A model generated the notes under the pieces. The model worked only from the letters and a program-made list of their open reading frames with translations. It searched no databases and had not been told where the DNA came from. Below, piece after piece: positions 9,414-18,344 of a stretch of 64,000 nucleotides of DNA. Each line of letters begins with the position of its first letter. Positions within the stretch are counted from its first letter, which is position 1. This stretch comes from Henriciella litoralis (GTDB lineage: Bacteria > Pseudomonadota > Alphaproteobacteria > Caulobacterales > Hyphomonadaceae): assembly GCF_002088935.1 (NCBI RefSeq), contig NZ_NCSS01000006.1, positions 2,698,407 through 2,762,406 of the forward strand, given 5' to 3'. The position numbers and the translations under genes were made by a program.

Positions 9414-10289
9414 ATGGAGCAGCTAAAAGGCGGTATTGATGCAGGTGGAACGACCTTTAAATGCGGGGTCGCTGATGCGTCGGGGACAATCATCGCGCGA
9501 CGCCGGATACCTGTCACGTCACCTGACGTTACGATCGCGGCGTGTTCTGACTTCTTCGGGCCGTATGCGCTTGAATCTCTCGGCATTGCGAGCTTCGGAC
9601 CGATTGATGTTGATCGGCAGTCGCCAGATTATGGAATGATCCAGTCAACGCCGAAAGCAGGCTGGTCCGGCGTCAATTTGCGAGAGGCGTTTCACGCATC
9701 GCTGGGCCTGATGCCGGTGATTGAAACGGACGTGAATGGCGCGCTCCTTGCCGAGATGCATAGGGGCGCTGCCAAGGGTCTCACGTCGGCGGCCTATGTC
9801 ACCGTCGGGACAGGAATTGGTGCGGGCTTCTGGGGCAATGGCGGCTTCCTGGGGCAGCCTCATCATCCGGAATTTGGACATATTGGCGTCCCTCGCCATC
9901 CTGCCGATGCTGACTTTAAAAGTGTCTGTCTCTTCCATGCCGATTGTCTCGAAGGTCTCGCCTCAGCGACGGCGATGCGGATGCGGGCCGGGGCGCCTGA
10001 GACGCTGGCCGAAAGCGACCCCGCCTGGGATATCGAGGCGTATTATCTGGCTGCGGCATGCCGGGCCATTTTCCTGAATTTGCGCCCTCAACGCATTATT
10101 CTGGGCGGCGGACTGATGCTCGCTGCTCATCTGCCAGACAAAATTCATAGTGCTTTTGACGTGCAGATGGGCGGCTATCTTGGCCAGACACGGGCAACGG
10201 CGCGTCAATTGATCGTCACGCCCGGGCTTGGCGATGATGCAGGTCTCGTCGGCGCAATTCTGCTGGGGGGCGGGCAGGGACCCGCTTAA
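9414..10289 (+). CDS. ROK-family sugar kinase (fructokinase-like)
   Basis: A 291-residue ROK kinase. The N-terminal phosphate loop is GGIDAGGTTFKCGV, a second nucleotide-binding stretch reads VTVGTGIGAGFW, and the ROK zinc and catalytic region has HPEFGHIGV followed by the CLFHADCLEGLAS stretch that is characteristic of bacterial fructokinases of the YdhR/ScrK-like ROK group. It phosphorylates a hexose, probably fructose, with ATP in the cytoplasm. A purine-rich AGAGAGG precedes the ATG. It stands alone on the plus strand, divergent from an SDR and convergent with a TonB receptor. Confidence 0.88.
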   Translation: MEQLKGGIDAGGTTFKCGVADASGTIIARRRIPVTSPDVTIAACSDFFGPYALESLGIASFGPIDVDRQSPDYGMIQSTPKAGWSGVNLREAFHASLGLMPVIETDVNGALLAEMHRGAAKGLTSAAYVTVGTGIGAGFWGNGGFLGQPHHPEFGHIGVPRHPADADFKSVCLFHADCLEGLASATAMRMRAGAPETLAESDPAWDIEAYYLAAACRAIFLNLRPQRIILGGGLMLAAHLPDKIHSAFDVQMGGYLGQTRATARQLIVTPGLGDDAGLVGAILLGGGQGPA

Positions 10290-10290
10290 G

Positions 10291-10321
10291 AAAAATCCCC
10301 GACGGCGATGGGCCGACGGGG
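10291..10321 (-). terminator. Rho-independent terminator after the TonB receptor gene
   Basis: Read on the minus strand, a 10-base-pair GC-rich stem (CCCCGTCGGC with GCCGTCGGGG, one mismatch) with a 5-base loop is followed by ATTTTTC. It sits about 28 bases beyond the stop codon of the receptor gene that ends at 10349, and the U-run orientation fits termination of that gene rather than of the kinase. Confidence 0.75.
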
Positions 10322-10348
10322 ATAGATCAATGCTTATTGAGCTGGATT

Positions 10349-12919
10349 TCAGTACTCTCCGAATTTGATCCGTGCCCGCACGCCGATGGTCCGCGGCGGC
10401 CCAAGCGTGGCGTAGTGAGACCGCACGGTGACCGGGTCACCATTTATGTCGCTGACAATCTGGTTCGACAGCGGCGTACTGACGAAGCCCGTTTCAACAT
10501 ACTCGTCGAACAGGTTGTTCACGTAGAGCGAAACCGACCAATTCTCGGCTTCGTAGGTCGCCTTCGCATTGGCCAGGCCATAGGATGGAATGGTGACCGA
10601 TGACCCGCGTCCGCCCGTGCGTGTCAGGATATCACCCTGCCAGGCATAGGATGCGTTGAAGATAAGCTCATTTCCGTTTTGCAGCGGCTGCACATACTGC
10701 CCGAAGATAGAGAACTGGCTTTCCGGTGAACCCGGCAAACGGTCGCCGGCCTTGCCGTCTTCAAACGCCGTTCCGAAACCGGGCGGTGTGATCGTGCGGA
10801 TCAGGAATGGAACATCCTCGGTGAGTTCTGTCTTGGCGTAGGAATAGGAGCCGCGCAGGCTGAACTGGTCGGTCACTCGCCAGCTTCCCTGAAGTTCAAC
10901 GCCTTTGGATTCTGCGCCGGAGGCATTCACCGTGATTGGAATGTTTGCGTTGACGGTTGCCGACGCGACCTGCGGATCTGTCCACTCGACGTAGAAAATA
11001 GCGCCGTTCAGGATAAGATCACCGCCGAGCCAGGCCGTCTTGGCGCCGATCTCATAATTGGTTGTCTTATCTGGAAAGTAATCGCGTTCGTCGAATTGTG
11101 CGACATCTCCGGGATTGGGCCCATACTGCTGACCAGGCGCGAGTGCACAAGCACCCTGCTGCGCGCCAGGGGTGTATGGTTTACAGTCTCCGAGGCCATT
11201 CGTATTCCCGATGCGATAGCCCTCGCTGACCGTGAAATACGCCATCAGGTCTGAGGTGAAATCATATGATGTATTGAACTTGAACAGCGTGCCGTCCTCA
11301 GCCTGTGTCACAGTCGTTGGCGCGTTCTTGATATCATCCAATGATACTGGGACGGTGAAGGTCGAATCCACCAGCGGAAAATCGACGGTGCTGAAGTCTT
11401 TCAATTCGTAATCGTAGTAACGCGCCCCGACGGTCACCGACCATTTGTCAGTTATGTCGTAACCGAGTTCACCGAAGATCGCTGTTTCAACCAGCTCCGT
11501 ACGACCCGTTGAGAAGTATTCGAGGTCATCTGCCCGTTCCACCAGGAAACAGCTATCAGTGGCCAACTCCTGCGGCGAGCAGAAAACAGGGCGGATGTAG
11601 GTATCGTAGTTCGGGGTGATTTCCTTTGAGAAGCCTGCCGTATCTGATTCCGAATAGAAGCCACCTATAATCCAGTTCAAACGACTGTCAGTGGTTGAAA
11701 CAAGACGCAGTTCCTGAGTGAATGTCTCCGTCTCGTCGACTTCTTTTGTATATGACCCGAACGCCGGGAAGAGCTCATAGGAATATTCCAGAGAGACCAG
11801 CAGATCGTTCTGATCGCGTTGGCCGTCATCCTGGAATTTACTGAGACCCGTCGCGGAGGTGAGCTCGGCAAAGCCGAGATCAGCGATCACTTCCAGGGCC
11901 AGAAGTTCGTTTTTGACCGTGTTTGGCTCCGGTACGCGCTTGGCATTGTCAAAATCACCGGCGCGGAAGATTTCAGGGCCTGCGCCGGGATAGACTGAGC
12001 GCTTGCTCGATATGCGGCGGCCGCCGACGTCGACGTTCTGGAAGTAATAGGTCAGCGTGCCGTCGAGCCAGTTTGTTGGCTCCCACCGCGCTGCAACCCG
12101 GCCTGAAACCGCTTCTTCGGTATCGATGTCCTTGGCGCCGCGCAGATTGAGCGCAACAGCGGTGGGATCGGTAAAGTCTGGATCAGGATTTGAGACGCCG
12201 ACTTCCCTCAAAAGGAATGGCTGATCCACGAAACCGGTATCGTCCAGGATATCCAGCGAGGCGCGGATCGCAAATTTATCACCGATCGGCGCGTTGACCG
12301 TAAGACCTGTATCGTAGGATAGGCTGCCAGCCTCGCTATACTGGTAGATATCGCTGCGGAATTCGATCGTGCCTTCTTCAAATTTTGGCTTGACCGGAAT
12401 GTAGCGAATGGCGCCTGCCAAAGTGCCCGCGCCGTAGAGCGTGCCCTGTGGGCCGAGGAGAACTTCGACGCGCTCCATATCGTTGAGCTTGAGGTCGATG
12501 AACAGCGGCACTTCGCCGAGATAGGTTGCAACGGTGCCGCCGCCGGAATTGTCACCATCGCCTGAGCCAATCGGGTCAGCATTGATCCCGCGAACAATGA
12601 TCGGGTTGCCCTGGCGCGCGCCGCGGTCAACGACGTTGATGCCGGGGACGAAGGACAAAAGATCTGAAAGCTCGCTGATACCCTGCTCTTCAATCTGGGC
12701 AGCGCCGACGGCGGCGATGTTGATGGGCACATCCTGGACCGTGCCGGCACGCCGGGTCGCTGTGACGGTGACGACATCCTGACGGGCGACCGCGTCTTCA
12801 GATGGCGCGTCCTGTGTCTGCTCGTCCGTTGCGTCCTGGGCCTGCGCAGCCGGTGCAATAAAGGCGCCCAATGTCAGCGCGGCTATGCTTGTGCCTAAGA
12901 GCCAATTTGTCTTTTTCAT
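10349..12919 (-). CDS. TonB-dependent outer-membrane receptor
   Basis: An 856-residue receptor with a cleavable signal (residues 1-27, ending AQAQD), an acidic linker, a TonB-box-like segment DVVTVTATRR near 49-58, a plug domain (about 60-190, with ISELSDLLSFVPGINV and the IIVRGI motif) and a beta-barrel ending in an aromatic residue (RIKFGEY). It imports an unknown ligand across the outer membrane using TonB-ExbBD energy. It resembles the large substrate-varied receptor group of Caulobacterales and sphingomonads rather than a clear siderophore receptor. The gene ends at an intrinsic terminator; the neighbour upstream on the other strand is a TPR-sulfotransferase. Confidence 0.9.
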   Translation of the reverse strand: MKKTNWLLGTSIAALTLGAFIAPAAQAQDATDEQTQDAPSEDAVARQDVVTVTATRRAGTVQDVPINIAAVGAAQIEEQGISELSDLLSFVPGINVVDRGARQGNPIIVRGINADPIGSGDGDNSGGGTVATYLGEVPLFIDLKLNDMERVEVLLGPQGTLYGAGTLAGAIRYIPVKPKFEEGTIEFRSDIYQYSEAGSLSYDTGLTVNAPIGDKFAIRASLDILDDTGFVDQPFLLREVGVSNPDPDFTDPTAVALNLRGAKDIDTEEAVSGRVAARWEPTNWLDGTLTYYFQNVDVGGRRISSKRSVYPGAGPEIFRAGDFDNAKRVPEPNTVKNELLALEVIADLGFAELTSATGLSKFQDDGQRDQNDLLVSLEYSYELFPAFGSYTKEVDETETFTQELRLVSTTDSRLNWIIGGFYSESDTAGFSKEITPNYDTYIRPVFCSPQELATDSCFLVERADDLEYFSTGRTELVETAIFGELGYDITDKWSVTVGARYYDYELKDFSTVDFPLVDSTFTVPVSLDDIKNAPTTVTQAEDGTLFKFNTSYDFTSDLMAYFTVSEGYRIGNTNGLGDCKPYTPGAQQGACALAPGQQYGPNPGDVAQFDERDYFPDKTTNYEIGAKTAWLGGDLILNGAIFYVEWTDPQVASATVNANIPITVNASGAESKGVELQGSWRVTDQFSLRGSYSYAKTELTEDVPFLIRTITPPGFGTAFEDGKAGDRLPGSPESQFSIFGQYVQPLQNGNELIFNASYAWQGDILTRTGGRGSSVTIPSYGLANAKATYEAENWSVSLYVNNLFDEYVETGFVSTPLSNQIVSDINGDPVTVRSHYATLGPPRTIGVRARIKFGEY

Positions 12920-13066
12920 TATACCCTCTCCAGAATGTAGGTTCTGATTAGGGGCGAGGGTGTGAGAATTGATCCAGACCTGGTTAGACCATAGAGAAGC
13001 TTTTGACCGCGATTGTCCATTTCGTGACTAATGCGTCATCCATCTGCCTAGATTCCGGACACAAAC

Positions 13067-14653
13067 ATGACTGATCCAGATATCAAAAACGCAAGGATGA
13101 TGCTCGATAAGGGCGATTACCGGGCAGCACATTCGATATGTATGGATATTCTTAGGCGATCACCGCTTGCGGGTGAGCCTTATCTGTTGCTGGGGCGACT
13201 GGCTGCCGATCATGGCAACCATACCAAGGCGCTGGACCTGTTTGACCGGTCCGCCGAGCTGGGGTTCGACCCTGCAGAAGCATTTGCCCTCAAGGCCAGA
13301 AGCCTTGTTGCGCTGAGCCGCCGCGAAGATGCGATCAAGGCGGCGCAAACCGCTGCTCAATATGCGCCGACAGATGCCGCTCTACTCGACACGATCGGCG
13401 TCGTTTTCAGCCGCACCGGGCGACACGAAGAGGCGCTACCGTTTTATGAGAAGGCAGCAGAGCGCGCCGGGCGCTCAGCTCATATCCATTACAATCGCGC
13501 TGTTGCCTTGCAGTTCGTCGGGCGAATGGACGAGGCGCGCGAAGCCTATGAGCGATGTCTCGCTCTGGATGGCAGCGAGGTGAGGGCGCTGACTGGACTG
13601 GTGCAGGTGTCGCGGCAGACGCCAGAGGAGAACCGGCTTGCGCAGCTTGAAACGGCCTATGAAAACCTGAGCACCCAGCCAGCGGACAAGGTCGCAGATC
13701 AGCGGCTTCATCTCTGCCATGCCATCGCGAAAACGCTTGAGGATTTGGGCGACCCGGAAGCCGCGATGGTCTGGTATGGGCGCGGTAAAGAGGACAAGCT
13801 AAAGACGCTCGACTATACGTTCGAGCAGGATGCGAAGCTCTTTGATGCCGCGATCAAGACCCTCAAATTCCAGTTTCCGGCCTCCGAAAACAGGGATGCT
13901 CCGGTTTTTATCGTCGGGCTGCCTCGCACGGGCACGACTTTGGTTGACCGTATTTTGTCCAGTCATCCGGCGCTGACGTCGGCAGGTGAGCTCAGCGACT
14001 TTGCGCTTTGTCTGAAGCGCGAGGTTTCAACGCCATCGCGCTATGTGCTGGATGAGGAGACCCTGCTAGGGGCATCCCAGGCATCTCTCGCTGAGGTGGG
14101 GCAGAATTATATCCAGCAGGTGCGAGACACGCTGGGCGTCAGGGGCCGGTTTATCGACAAGATGCCGCTCAACGCGTTCTACGTGCCGCTGATCCTGAAG
14201 GCCTTGCCGCACGCACGGGTGATTTGCCTGAGGCGCACCCCGCTCGATGTCGTCCTGTCGAACTATCGCCAGCTCTTCGCGACGAGCTTTGCTTATTACA
14301 ATTACGCGTTCAGTCTGGAGAACACGGCACGCTACTATGCGGCGTTTGACCGGATGATCGGCGCGTTCAGGGCAGACCTGCCATCAGACCGTTTCACCGA
14401 GATCCATTATGAGCGGGTGGTGGCGGACCTTGAGGGCGAGACACGCCGCTTGCTCGATTTCTGCGGACTTGAGTTCGACCCGGCCTGTCTCTCATTCCAT
14501 GAAAATGCGGCGCCGGTTGCAACGGCGAGCTCTGTGCAGGTCCGTAAACCGCTCTACTCCAGTTCCATCGGCCGCTGGCGCAAGGTTGAGGCGGCCATGC
14601 AGCCGGTCCTCCAGATACTGGAGCGCCACGGCATTGATCCGTATGGAGATTAG
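13067..14653 (+). CDS. TPR-repeat sulfotransferase family protein
   Basis: A 528-residue cytoplasmic protein. Residues 1-about 250 are tetratricopeptide repeats (recurring AL..F..A-type helices), and the C-terminal half is a sulfotransferase domain with the PAPS 5'-phosphosulfate loop GLPRTGTTLVDRIL at 284-297 and the 3'-phosphate-binding region RRTPLDVVLSNYRQ. Such TPR-sulfotransferases occur many times in alphaproteobacterial genomes next to TonB receptors, as here, but their acceptor is generally unknown. It starts 147 bases from the divergent receptor gene. Confidence 0.88.
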   Translation: MTDPDIKNARMMLDKGDYRAAHSICMDILRRSPLAGEPYLLLGRLAADHGNHTKALDLFDRSAELGFDPAEAFALKARSLVALSRREDAIKAAQTAAQYAPTDAALLDTIGVVFSRTGRHEEALPFYEKAAERAGRSAHIHYNRAVALQFVGRMDEAREAYERCLALDGSEVRALTGLVQVSRQTPEENRLAQLETAYENLSTQPADKVADQRLHLCHAIAKTLEDLGDPEAAMVWYGRGKEDKLKTLDYTFEQDAKLFDAAIKTLKFQFPASENRDAPVFIVGLPRTGTTLVDRILSSHPALTSAGELSDFALCLKREVSTPSRYVLDEETLLGASQASLAEVGQNYIQQVRDTLGVRGRFIDKMPLNAFYVPLILKALPHARVICLRRTPLDVVLSNYRQLFATSFAYYNYAFSLENTARYYAAFDRMIGAFRADLPSDRFTEIHYERVVADLEGETRRLLDFCGLEFDPACLSFHENAAPVATASSVQVRKPLYSSSIGRWRKVEAAMQPVLQILERHGIDPYGD

Positions 14654-14689
14654 AAGCGGCGCAGCGGGACTGGCCGGGTTGCTTGCGCG

Positions 14690-15892
14690 CTACAGTCTCA
14701 GGAGCAGCTTCGCCATCACATTGCGTTGAACCTCATTCGAGCCGCCATAGATCGTGGCCGCTCTATTATTGAGGTATCGGGGCATGGCGGTGAGGCTGTG
14801 GGCTGGGCCGATTGGTTCAATATTTGCGCCCGGCTGGCGCGCCGCCATCTGTTCGACGCCCGCATAGATGCCGGCTGCTTCAATCCCGAGCGTATCGACC
14901 TGTTGCAGGATCTCAGTTCGCGCGGTTTTCAGCATGGACGAGGCCGGGCCGGGATTTTCGCCGCCCGCCAGGGCCGCAGTGACCCTTTGTTCGGTAATCT
15001 TGATCGCTTCAAGGTCGATATAGGTCTGTGAGAGCTTTCGCGAAAACGCGGAGTCATCAGCCAGGCGTTTGCCGCCGCCAGCCGGTTCGGCATGGGCCAT
15101 GATGCGGACACGCTCCAGCGCAGCTTCAACGCCAGCAGACGAGCCGCCGCCACGTTCGAATTCAAGAAGGTATTTTGCGACGGTCCAGCCGTCGTTTTCT
15201 TCGCCGAGGCGGCCGGATTTCGGGACGCGGACATCGTCAAAGAAGACCTGATTGACCTCATGCTCGCCAGCAATGGTGATGATCGGTTCGACGCGTATGC
15301 CAGGCGTCTTCATATCGAGCAGGAGGAAGGTGATACCCTGCTGCGGCTTGCCGTCAGAAGATGTGCGAACCAGACAGAACATCTTGTTGGCGTGATGAGC
15401 CTGCGTGGTCCAGATTTTCGAGCCGTTCAAAACATAGTCGTCGCCATCGGACACGGCTTTCATCTGCAGGCTGGCGAGATCCGATCCAGACCCAGGCTCT
15501 GAATAGCCCTGACACCAATAGTCTTCGCCGGCGAGAATGCGAGGTAGATAATAGGCTTTCTGCTCGTCTGTGCCGTAACCCATGATGCATGGCCCCACCA
15601 TCTGAAGGCCCATGGGGGAGAGGGGCGGCGTGCCGGCCTTCGCGCACTCGGTCGCGAAGATGTAGCGCTGCATTTCGTCCCAGCCCGGGCCGCCATATTC
15701 CTGCGGCCAGTGGGGCGCGGCCCAGCCTTTCTTGTTGAGAATTTTCAGCCAGGGCAAATTGTGCTGGGGCTCGCTAAACGAACTGGTGGTCAGGCGACCG
15801 GCTTCAGCGAGTTCGCTTGGCAGGTTTTCAGCCAGGAATTGACGGACTTCTGCACGAAAATCCTCGTGCTTCTTATCAAGTGAGAGTTTCAT
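14690..15892 (-). CDS. Acyl-CoA dehydrogenase family protein (copy 1)
   Basis: A 400-residue acyl-CoA dehydrogenase from the MKLSLDKK start; a GGGAG lies ten bases before this ATG, whereas the start eight codons further upstream has no visible ribosome site. Signatures include YSEPGSGSDLASL for the FAD/substrate site and RAATIYGGSNEVQRN near the C-terminus. It oxidises an acyl-CoA to the enoyl-CoA and gives electrons to ETF. The nearest character is that of large-substrate acyl-CoA dehydrogenases, but the substrate is not decidable. A second member lies at 27628-28794. Confidence 0.88.
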   Translation of the reverse strand: MKLSLDKKHEDFRAEVRQFLAENLPSELAEAGRLTTSSFSEPQHNLPWLKILNKKGWAAPHWPQEYGGPGWDEMQRYIFATECAKAGTPPLSPMGLQMVGPCIMGYGTDEQKAYYLPRILAGEDYWCQGYSEPGSGSDLASLQMKAVSDGDDYVLNGSKIWTTQAHHANKMFCLVRTSSDGKPQQGITFLLLDMKTPGIRVEPIITIAGEHEVNQVFFDDVRVPKSGRLGEENDGWTVAKYLLEFERGGGSSAGVEAALERVRIMAHAEPAGGGKRLADDSAFSRKLSQTYIDLEAIKITEQRVTAALAGGENPGPASSMLKTARTEILQQVDTLGIEAAGIYAGVEQMAARQPGANIEPIGPAHSLTAMPRYLNNRAATIYGGSNEVQRNVMAKLLLRL

Positions 15893-16032
15893 GCCATTTT
15901 GGTCTCCCAAAATCATCGGTCATGCAACGCTCACTTAGCGTCAGGGGGCTTGCAAAACAGAATGCGACAGCGCTCGGCGCGGCGTATCAAAGCCTGACCG
16001 GCGCGGGGTGGCCTGCTACAGAACGCTGTCTG

Positions 16033-16656
16033 TCAGTCTTCTCCGAGACCGGCCGTGAAGGCGATTCTCAAAGCAGAAGACAGGCTGTCTACGGCCAGCT
16101 TCTCCATCATGTTTGCGCGGTGGATCTCGACCGTGCGGGGAGAGATGTTGAGCGAGTTTGCAATCGCCTTATTGGTCAGCCCTTCGACAAGACCTTCCAG
16201 CACATCCGTTTCCCGGGGCGTCAGGTGAGCGAGACGCTTTTCTGCGTCGGCTTTATGCATTGCGCCGCGGGACTGGCTTTCGAGCTGGGCGAAGGCTTCT
16301 TCAAGGGCTTTCAGGAGCACCTGCTTTTCATAAGGCTTCTCGACGAAATTGACCGCGCCAGCTTTCATAGCCTGCACAGCGACAGAAACGTCTCCATGGC
16401 CCGTCAGGACTACAACAGGCATGCCAATTCCGCGCGCATTCAGCTCTTTCTGGACGGCGAGCCCGCTCATCTTTGGCATCTGCACGTCGAGAAGGATGCA
16501 GCCTTCTTCCAGCTTTTCGACATCGTCGAGAAAACTGACGCCATCCTTGTGCGTCTGAACGCGGTAGCCTGCGAGACGAAGCATGAAGCTTGCCGAATGG
16601 CGAACCGCTTCATCATCATCGACAAGGTGTATCAGGGGCTTTCCGGTTTCAGTCAT
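16033..16656 (-). CDS. fixJ: FixJ-type response regulator
   Basis: A 207-residue two-domain regulator: a receiver with the acidic pocket LVDDD at 11-15, phospho-acceptor Asp57 (LLDVQMP) and Lys107 (EKPYEK), then a LuxR-type helix-turn-helix (LTPRETDVLEGLVEGLTNK, ISPRTVEIHRANMM). The receiver and output domain spacing match FixJ. The chosen start MTETGKPL overlaps the end of the fixL gene by eight bases; a longer frame exists upstream but lies wholly inside fixL. It probably activates fixK-type and cco targets at low oxygen; no fixK gene is in the window. Confidence 0.93.
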   Translation of the reverse strand: MTETGKPLIHLVDDDEAVRHSASFMLRLAGYRVQTHKDGVSFLDDVEKLEEGCILLDVQMPKMSGLAVQKELNARGIGMPVVVLTGHGDVSVAVQAMKAGAVNFVEKPYEKQVLLKALEEAFAQLESQSRGAMHKADAEKRLAHLTPRETDVLEGLVEGLTNKAIANSLNISPRTVEIHRANMMEKLAVDSLSSALRIAFTAGLGED

Positions 16657-17776
16657 CTTGGCGCTCCAGAGCTTCAACGGTAAAGACAAAACGCGTCCCG
16701 CCATTGTCGCCAGGCATCGCTTCGATCGTGCCGCCATGGGCTTCTACAATCGTCTTGCAGATCGACAGGCCAAGCCCCATCCCTGTCGATTTTGAACTGG
16801 CGAGCGGCCGGAACAATTGATCGGCGACGTCGCGGTCTATGCCCGGCCCGTTATCTTCAATGGATATCATGACCAGTCCACCGCTTACACTTTGAGCGCG
16901 GATATCAACCCGGGCGCCGTGGGCTCCATCCATGGCCTCCAGCGCGTTTCGGACAATGTTGATGACGACCTGCTGGATCTGGATCGGTTCTGCGAGAATT
17001 TCGGCGACATCTTCAGAGACGCTGACCGTGATCTGTCCGCGTGTCTCGCTCATTTCGGCCTGTACAAGCGCGACTGCGTCACCCAGCAGGGGCACCAGGG
17101 GGGTCGGGCGCTTCTCGATCTCGCCGCGAGAGACATAGTCGCGGAGCTTGCGAACGATCTGGCCAGCGCGCACAGATTGTTTGGCCGCTTCGTCCAGCGC
17201 CTGCTGGATCATCTTCATCGTATCTGCATCAGGCGTGTCGAGCAGATCCCTTGCAGCTTCAAGGTAGTTTGTAACGACCGTCAGCGGTTGGTTGAGCTCA
17301 TGGGCGAGCGCGGACGCCATGGTGCCGACCGAGCTCAGACGCGAAAAATGCACGATTTCCGCCTGCAAGGCTTTCATGCGCGTCTCATTGCGCCGCTGTT
17401 CGGTGAGATCTCTCATAAACGCCGTGAACAGGTAATGGCCGCCAATATTGGCTTCGCCAATCTTGAGGTCGATCGGGAACAGGGTGCCGTCGGAACGACG
17501 CGCCGTGACGGTACGTCCAATACCGATGATGCGCCGCTCTCCGGTGTGTAGATAGCGCGCGATGTAATCGTCGTGTTGGACTTTGTCGTCGGCGGCCATG
17601 AGCAATTTGACATTCTGCCCAAGCGCCTCTTCAGAGCTGTAGCCGAAGAGCTCTTCCGCCGCGCGGCTGAAAGCCGTGATGATACCGGTTTCGTTGATGA
17701 CGACCATCGCATCCGGCACAGACTGCAGGATAGAGCGATAGTGCTGATGGAGCGCGTCAACGTCCATCTCCGCCAT
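16649..17776 (-). CDS. fixL: FixL heme-PAS oxygen-sensing histidine kinase
   Basis: A 375-residue kinase from the ATG at 17776: one PAS domain, a HisKA dimer domain (SALAHELNQPLTVV, His159) and a HATPase domain (NIVRNALEAM, DNGPGID, GMGLGLSI). The PAS domain carries the residues known to hold heme in Bradyrhizobium FixL at the same spacing: a proximal His (His68, in VQHDDYIAR), Arg74, Ile83, Ile86 and Arg88 (RRIIGIGR). It therefore should bind heme and sense oxygen. It lacks the N-terminal membrane helices of rhizobial FixL, so it is a soluble form. A TTG start at 17854 would add 26 residues with no clear ribosome site. It diverges from the cbb3 oxidase genes it likely controls. Confidence 0.92.
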   Translation of the reverse strand: MAEMDVDALHQHYRSILQSVPDAMVVINETGIITAFSRAAEELFGYSSEEALGQNVKLLMAADDKVQHDDYIARYLHTGERRIIGIGRTVTARRSDGTLFPIDLKIGEANIGGHYLFTAFMRDLTEQRRNETRMKALQAEIVHFSRLSSVGTMASALAHELNQPLTVVTNYLEAARDLLDTPDADTMKMIQQALDEAAKQSVRAGQIVRKLRDYVSRGEIEKRPTPLVPLLGDAVALVQAEMSETRGQITVSVSEDVAEILAEPIQIQQVVINIVRNALEAMDGAHGARVDIRAQSVSGGLVMISIEDNGPGIDRDVADQLFRPLASSKSTGMGLGLSICKTIVEAHGGTIEAMPGDNGGTRFVFTVEALERQDD

Positions 17777-17893
17777 ATCGAATATTAGATTCCGGGATTT
17801 CAGCGCAAAGGCCTCCGCATGGCTGCTCACTGGAATGAGGCATGCAGGGGGCAAAGGTCAATATGCTTTGCTCTGGAAAGGTGCAGGTCATGG

Positions 17894-18151
17894 TCAGTCG
17901 TTTGGCACGAATTTCCGGGCAAAAGCCCGAAGCGGGACGAACCAGGCGGCCAACATGGTGCCGAGTCCCAGAATGAGGGCCGGGCAGGCCGCGCAATGGG
18001 CCCCGAATAGACCTGTTTGCGGCGCTCCACTGCCAGATGACGAACACCATGCAAGCGCCATAAGCTCTGCCCGCTCATGATGTGTCAGCACAATTGGAAG
18101 GGCCAGCGCCGTGACGGCTAAGCCGACAAGAAAGATAATTACTCGATACAT
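17894..18151 (-). CDS. Small two-helix membrane protein beside fixL and ccoN
   Basis: An 85-residue protein with an N-terminal hydrophobic helix (about 4-23), a short polar part with a Cys-containing segment HCAACPALILG, and a second helix near the C-terminus (about 55-72) followed by basic residues. An AGGAG lies nine bases before the ATG, which supports real translation. It lies upstream of fixL on the same strand. I do not recognise the family. The CAAC pair could bind a metal or heme, which would fit the neighbouring oxidase and copper-transport genes, but this is a guess. Confidence 0.65.
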   Translation of the reverse strand: MYRVIIFLVGLAVTALALPIVLTHHERAELMALAWCSSSGSGAPQTGLFGAHCAACPALILGLGTMLAAWFVPLRAFARKFVPND

Positions 18152-18273
18152 CGCATCGCACTCCTCTTGAGAGGCCTATAAGCCATAGTGCGACAGGCTG
18201 GCCCATACGTAGGAGCCCGTATAACCGCGCCTCGCCGCCTGAATTATCCCTTCGCCATGGAGCGGGGCTGCGT

Positions 18274-18285
18274 CGTCAATTGACG
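18274..18285. promoter_or_regulatory. 12-base perfect palindrome upstream of ccoN
   Basis: CGTCAATTGACG is a perfect palindrome about 60 bases before the preferred ccoN start and in the divergent region towards the small membrane protein gene. Its half-sites are arranged the opposite way to an FNR/FixK box (which is TTGAN-N4-NTCAA), so it is not a normal FixK site. It may bind another regulator such as FixJ. Confidence 0.3.
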
Positions 18286-18344
18286 GCGGCCCGCAGGATG
18301 CAGTGGAGGCAAAATTGAGCGCATCGTATCTCAAACGAGAGAGC

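Noticed and set aside
18152..18344. Possible FNR/FixK box upstream of ccoN
   Set aside because: No TTGAN-N4-NTCAA element is present; the palindrome there has the half-sites inverted.
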